NCBI GenBank assembly: GCA_937948705.1
Contig: CALECF010000139.1
Coordinates: 1 to 25,040, forward strand
Reading direction: 5' to 3'
Source of the DNA: an uncultured Anaerosolibacter sp.
Lineage (GTDB): Bacteria > Bacillota_A > Clostridia > Peptostreptococcales > Thermotaleaceae
Length of the DNA stretch: 25,040 nt
Positions 22,868 to 25,040 of this stretch are shown in pieces. A model generated the notes under the pieces. That model worked only from the letters and a program-made list of their open reading frames with translations. It was not told where the DNA came from and did no database searches. Within the stretch, counting starts at the first letter, position 1. Every line of letters starts with the position of its first letter. The translations under genes were made by a program, and so were the position numbers.

Positions 22868-23575
22868 GTGAGACTGCAAAAATATATTGCATTGTCTGGA
22901 ATCGCCTCAAGGAGAAGGGCAGAGGATCTTATTCGGACTGGTCGTGTAAGGGTAAATGGTGCTGTTGTTTCCGAAATGGGTGTCATCATTGATCCGGGGG
23001 TAGATATCATTAACGTTGATAATACGACCCTTCAGATTGAAGATAGAAAAGTCTACATCATGCTAAATAAGCCCGAAGGCTATGTAACCACGGTATCTGA
23101 TGAGTTTAATCGCCCAACTGTAATTAATTTAGTTCAAGAAATTCAAGAGAGAATCTATCCGGTAGGACGTTTAGATTATGATACTTCAGGATTGTTGCTC
23201 ATGACCAACGATGGTGACTTAACTTATCAACTTACCCATCCGAAACATGAAATTCCCAAGACCTATATTGCGACGGTAAAAGGACATCTGAATGAAAAAG
23301 AAAAAACACGTTTCAGATCTGGAATTGATATAGGTGGATATATTACTGCTTCAGCATATATTGAAGTATTAAAAGAAGATCTTTCATCCTCTACTGTGAA
23401 AGTAGTCATTCATGAAGGAAAAAACAGACAAATTCGCAAAATGTTTGACGCCCTTACCCATCCTGTACTCTCTCTTCAGAGAATATCCATTGGCAATTTA
23501 ACTATTGAGCAGATTCCTAAGGGCAAATGGAGATATTTATCTCCAGAGGAAGTCACATATTTAAAATTACTATAA
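22868..23575 (+). CDS. rluB: 23S rRNA pseudouridine synthase, RluB/RsuA family
   Basis: 235 aa from a GTG at 22868, giving the typical start MRLQKYIALSGIASRRRAE; AAGGAG at 22853-22858 is 9 nt upstream, and a TTG at 22865 is an alternative. An S4 RNA-binding domain (1-60) leads into the catalytic domain with GRLDYDTSGLLLMTNDGDL, whose Asp in GRLD is the nucleophile, and the GKNRQIRKMF motif. It isomerises a uridine in 23S rRNA (U2605 in E. coli numbering for RluB). In B. subtilis (rluB, ypuL) and actinobacteria it lies downstream of scpAB, as here. A perfect-palindrome terminator follows. Confidence 0.92.
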   Translation: MRLQKYIALSGIASRRRAEDLIRTGRVRVNGAVVSEMGVIIDPGVDIINVDNTTLQIEDRKVYIMLNKPEGYVTTVSDEFNRPTVINLVQEIQERIYPVGRLDYDTSGLLLMTNDGDLTYQLTHPKHEIPKTYIATVKGHLNEKEKTRFRSGIDIGGYITASAYIEVLKEDLSSSTVKVVIHEGKNRQIRKMFDALTHPVLSLQRISIGNLTIEQIPKGKWRYLSPEEVTYLKLL

Positions 23576-23582
23576 TATATTT

Positions 23583-23614
23583 GAAAAAGTCTATCAAATT
23601 TGATAGACTTTTTC
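23583..23614. terminator. Terminator of rluB, 32-bp perfect palindrome
   Basis: GAAAAAGTCTATCAAA (23583-23598) is exactly mirrored by TTTGATAGACTTTTTC (23599-23614). The right arm ends in five T, and being symmetric it could also stop antisense transcription. It begins 7 nt after the stop codon. Confidence 0.85.
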
Positions 23615-23701
23615 ATACCCTCTGAAACGTTATGATTAATATAGTGAAACCTATCGTCTCCACAAATCCATCAATAAATGCTTTCCTATGTAAAAAATGG
23701 G

Positions 23702-23707
23702 TATAAT
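23702..23707 (+). promoter_or_regulatory. Possible -10 box of the GNAT-mnmM transcript
   Basis: TATAAT at 23702-23707, 29 nt before the TTG start, after the rluB terminator. No good -35 hexamer was found 16-18 nt upstream, so this is tentative. Confidence 0.3.
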
Positions 23708-23735
23708 AATAAAAAATGTAAAGGAGAGAACTTAT

Positions 23736-24200
23736 TTGCTAAACATAAGAATTGCACATGCCCAAGATTTACTCCATATTGAAAGTCTTGGAAATAGCTA
23801 TCACTTTGAAAATGTTAATTTTGAGAACATACTGGAAAATGCCATGATTGCATATGATGGTGATGTTCCATTGGCAGCTGCAGGCTATGAAGCATTTGGT
23901 TCCGTTGCAGTTCTCCGTTTCGTCATCGTACATAAGGATCATCAAAGAGAATATCTTGGCGATGGAATCGTAAAGGCATTATTAAATTTAGCTGATAAGA
24001 GAGGCATCCAGCTGATGTTAGCATATGCTGAGGATTATGTAGCTTTCTTTAAGAAGGTGGGCTTTGAAGAGTTAAGTGACGTTCAGAAAAATGATTCGAC
24101 CATACAGCACGTTATCTCAAGTACTCAGCCTCCCCAGAGTAAGCTGTACGCAGCTAGACTACCAGATTTCTTTTTAAAAGCTTGTAGATCGAATAAGTGA
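23736..24200 (+). CDS. GNAT-family N-acetyltransferase
   Basis: 154 aa from a TTG at 23736; AAGGAGAG (23721-23728) lies 7 nt upstream, whereas the in-frame ATG at 23697 precedes that site. It starts LNIRIAHAQDLLHIESLG, usual for GNAT proteins. The central strand AVLRFVIVHKDHQ is followed by the acetyl-CoA pyrophosphate loop region REYLGDGIVKALLNLADKRG, a relaxed version of Q/RxxGxG/A. AFFKKVGFEEL is the typical C-terminal GNAT motif. Substrate cannot be told. mnmM follows 18 nt downstream, so the two are probably cotranscribed. Confidence 0.8.
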   Translation: MLNIRIAHAQDLLHIESLGNSYHFENVNFENILENAMIAYDGDVPLAAAGYEAFGSVAVLRFVIVHKDHQREYLGDGIVKALLNLADKRGIQLMLAYAEDYVAFFKKVGFEELSDVQKNDSTIQHVISSTQPPQSKLYAARLPDFFLKACRSNK

Positions 24201-24218
24201 GAGTAGTGAGGTAATGGA

Positions 24219-24788
24219 ATGGAACCAAAATTTTTAACAAATGCAACCAGTCTTTCAAAGCATATTGTTTCTCAGATTGTAAAAGCTGGTGATACTGTTG
24301 TAGATGCCACCATGGGGAATGGTTATGATACCCTTTATCTGAGGCAATTGGTTGGGCCTAATGGAACAGTATTCGCCTTTGATGTGCAAGAATCAGCCCT
24401 GGTAAATACCAAGGAACTGCTTCATGCCCATGGGCTCTTGAATTCTGTGAAGCTCATTCATGCAGGCCATGAGTCTATGGATTTACATGTTCATGGAAAT
24501 GTAACGGCAATCATGTTCAATCTTGGTTTTTTGCCCAAAGGTGATCATCGCATTGTCACAAAACCCAATACAACCGTCCAGGCAATTGAAAAAGCACTGA
24601 ACCTTCTCGCCCCTAATGGCATCATTACGATAGCTTTATACTATAGGCATGATGGGGGGCAAGCCGAAAAGGATGCGGTCTTTTGTTTGGTTGAAAACCT
24701 TGATCAACGTAAATTTAGCGTGTTAAAGCTTGATTTTATGAACCAAAAAAATTGTCCACCTATTTTGATAGCCATAGAAAAGAGATAA
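24219..24788 (+). CDS. mnmM: tRNA U34 methyltransferase MnmM (YtqB family)
   Basis: 189 aa, ATG at 24219. SAM-binding motif VVDATMGNGYDTLYL at about 27-41 with an acidic residue in VFAFDVQES. The family signature IMFNLGFLPKGDHRIVTKPNTT follows, then ITIALYYRHDGGQAEKDAV. This is the YtqB group, long called a putative rRNA methylase. In B. subtilis YtqB was shown to be MnmM, which methylates 5-aminomethyl(-2-thio)uridine at tRNA position 34 to the mnm5 form. Length matches B. subtilis YtqB (about 194 aa). Confidence in the family is high; activity here is by homology. Confidence 0.88.
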   Translation: MEPKFLTNATSLSKHIVSQIVKAGDTVVDATMGNGYDTLYLRQLVGPNGTVFAFDVQESALVNTKELLHAHGLLNSVKLIHAGHESMDLHVHGNVTAIMFNLGFLPKGDHRIVTKPNTTVQAIEKALNLLAPNGIITIALYYRHDGGQAEKDAVFCLVENLDQRKFSVLKLDFMNQKNCPPILIAIEKR

Positions 24789-24821
24789 TCCTATGATGCT
24801 GCCTATAATGTAAAAATAAAA

Positions 24822-24830
24822 TGATATACT
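24822..24830 (+). promoter_or_regulatory. Possible extended -10 promoter of the carboxyltransferase gene
   Basis: TGATATACT (TG, one base, TATACT) with no clear -35. The start point near 24837 would give a leader of about 56 nt. It lies in the 104-nt gap after mnmM, where no terminator was recognised. Confidence 0.35.
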
Positions 24831-24892
24831 GCTTTTTAAATAGACCATTTATTCACTTTGTCTTCATATAAAAATATGCTAGGAGGAATAAC

Positions 24893-25040
24893 ATGACGAA
24901 GGTAAAAATTACTGAGACTGTTCTGCGAGATGCCCATCAATCTTTAATCGCTACGAGAATGAAAACCGAGGAAATGACGCCAATTCTAGAGACCCTTGAC
25001 AGAGTAGGTTACCATTCCCTTGAAATGTGGGGAGGGGCTA
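24893..25040 (+). CDS. Biotin-dependent carboxyltransferase subunit (OadA/PycB type), 5' part only
   Basis: ATG at 24893 behind AGGAGG (24881-24886); the frame runs off the window after 49 codons. The visible N-terminus, [20 protein letters not shown] followed by [18 protein letters not shown], is the diagnostic start of the carboxyltransferase domain of oxaloacetate decarboxylase alpha, pyruvate carboxylase subunit B and methylmalonyl-CoA carboxyltransferase 5S subunits. The Asp in LRDAHQS is a metal ligand. Which of these enzymes it is depends on the missing C-terminal part and neighbours. Confidence 0.9.
   Translation, partial: MTKVKITETVLRDAHQSLIATRMKTEEMTPILETLDRVGYHSLEMWGGA

Overview
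The window reads as chromosomal DNA of a low-GC, anaerobic, endospore-forming member of the Clostridia, probably Alkaliphilus-like (inference from protein character). The evidence is the 3' end of spo0A, plus spoIIM, two sporulation-type D,D-carboxypeptidase genes, a ytfI-ytfJ pair, strong Gram-positive Shine-Dalgarno sites with frequent TTG/GTG starts, and AT-rich spacers. No rRNA, tRNA, CRISPR array or complete insertion sequence was seen.

Layout. (1) 1-460: end of spo0A and its terminator. (2) 460-2100: accessory-looking gap with a divergent 56-codon ORF and a short tyrosine recombinase gene bracketed by ATGTAA-containing inverted repeats. (3) 2104-6799: tight steA-steB-glycosyltransferase-MraY-like-DUF3866 run, a probable cell-envelope/division module. 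(4) 6973-9468: nudF, spoIIM, a possibly decayed gene, and xerD. (5) 9673-13991: nucleoside-salvage operon (two tandem purine nucleoside phosphorylases and a pyrimidine nucleoside phosphorylase joined by 1-nt stop/start overlaps), then dacF behind a sigmaF/G-like promoter. (6) 14206-15519: scpA-scpB, ending in a 46-bp perfect palindrome shared with the convergent speE-speB operon (17234-15542, minus strand). (7) 17531-18712: ytfI-ytfJ behind a sigmaF/G-like promoter. (8) 18744-20476: MazG-like gene and a second D,D-carboxypeptidase gene. (9) 20578-22825: overlapping PyrK-like and GidA-like flavoprotein genes forming a redox pair of unknown substrate. (10) 22868-24788: rluB, a GNAT gene and mnmM (ytqB). 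(11) 24893-end: start of a biotin-dependent carboxyltransferase gene.

The gene order matches two known backbones. steA-steB-nudix-xerD-scpA-scpB-rluB is the order familiar from actinobacteria, and nudF-spoIIM-xerD-PNP-dacF and scpA-scpB-dac-rluB are Bacillus subtilis orders. Against B. subtilis, spoIIAA-AB-sigF is missing after dacF, drm is replaced by a second PNP and pdp, and spmA-spmB is replaced by the redox pair. The points most worth checking are that redox pair, the second PNP with changed base-recognition residues, the steA-steB-GT-MraY-like module, the putative sporulation promoters, and the recombinase with its inverted repeats.
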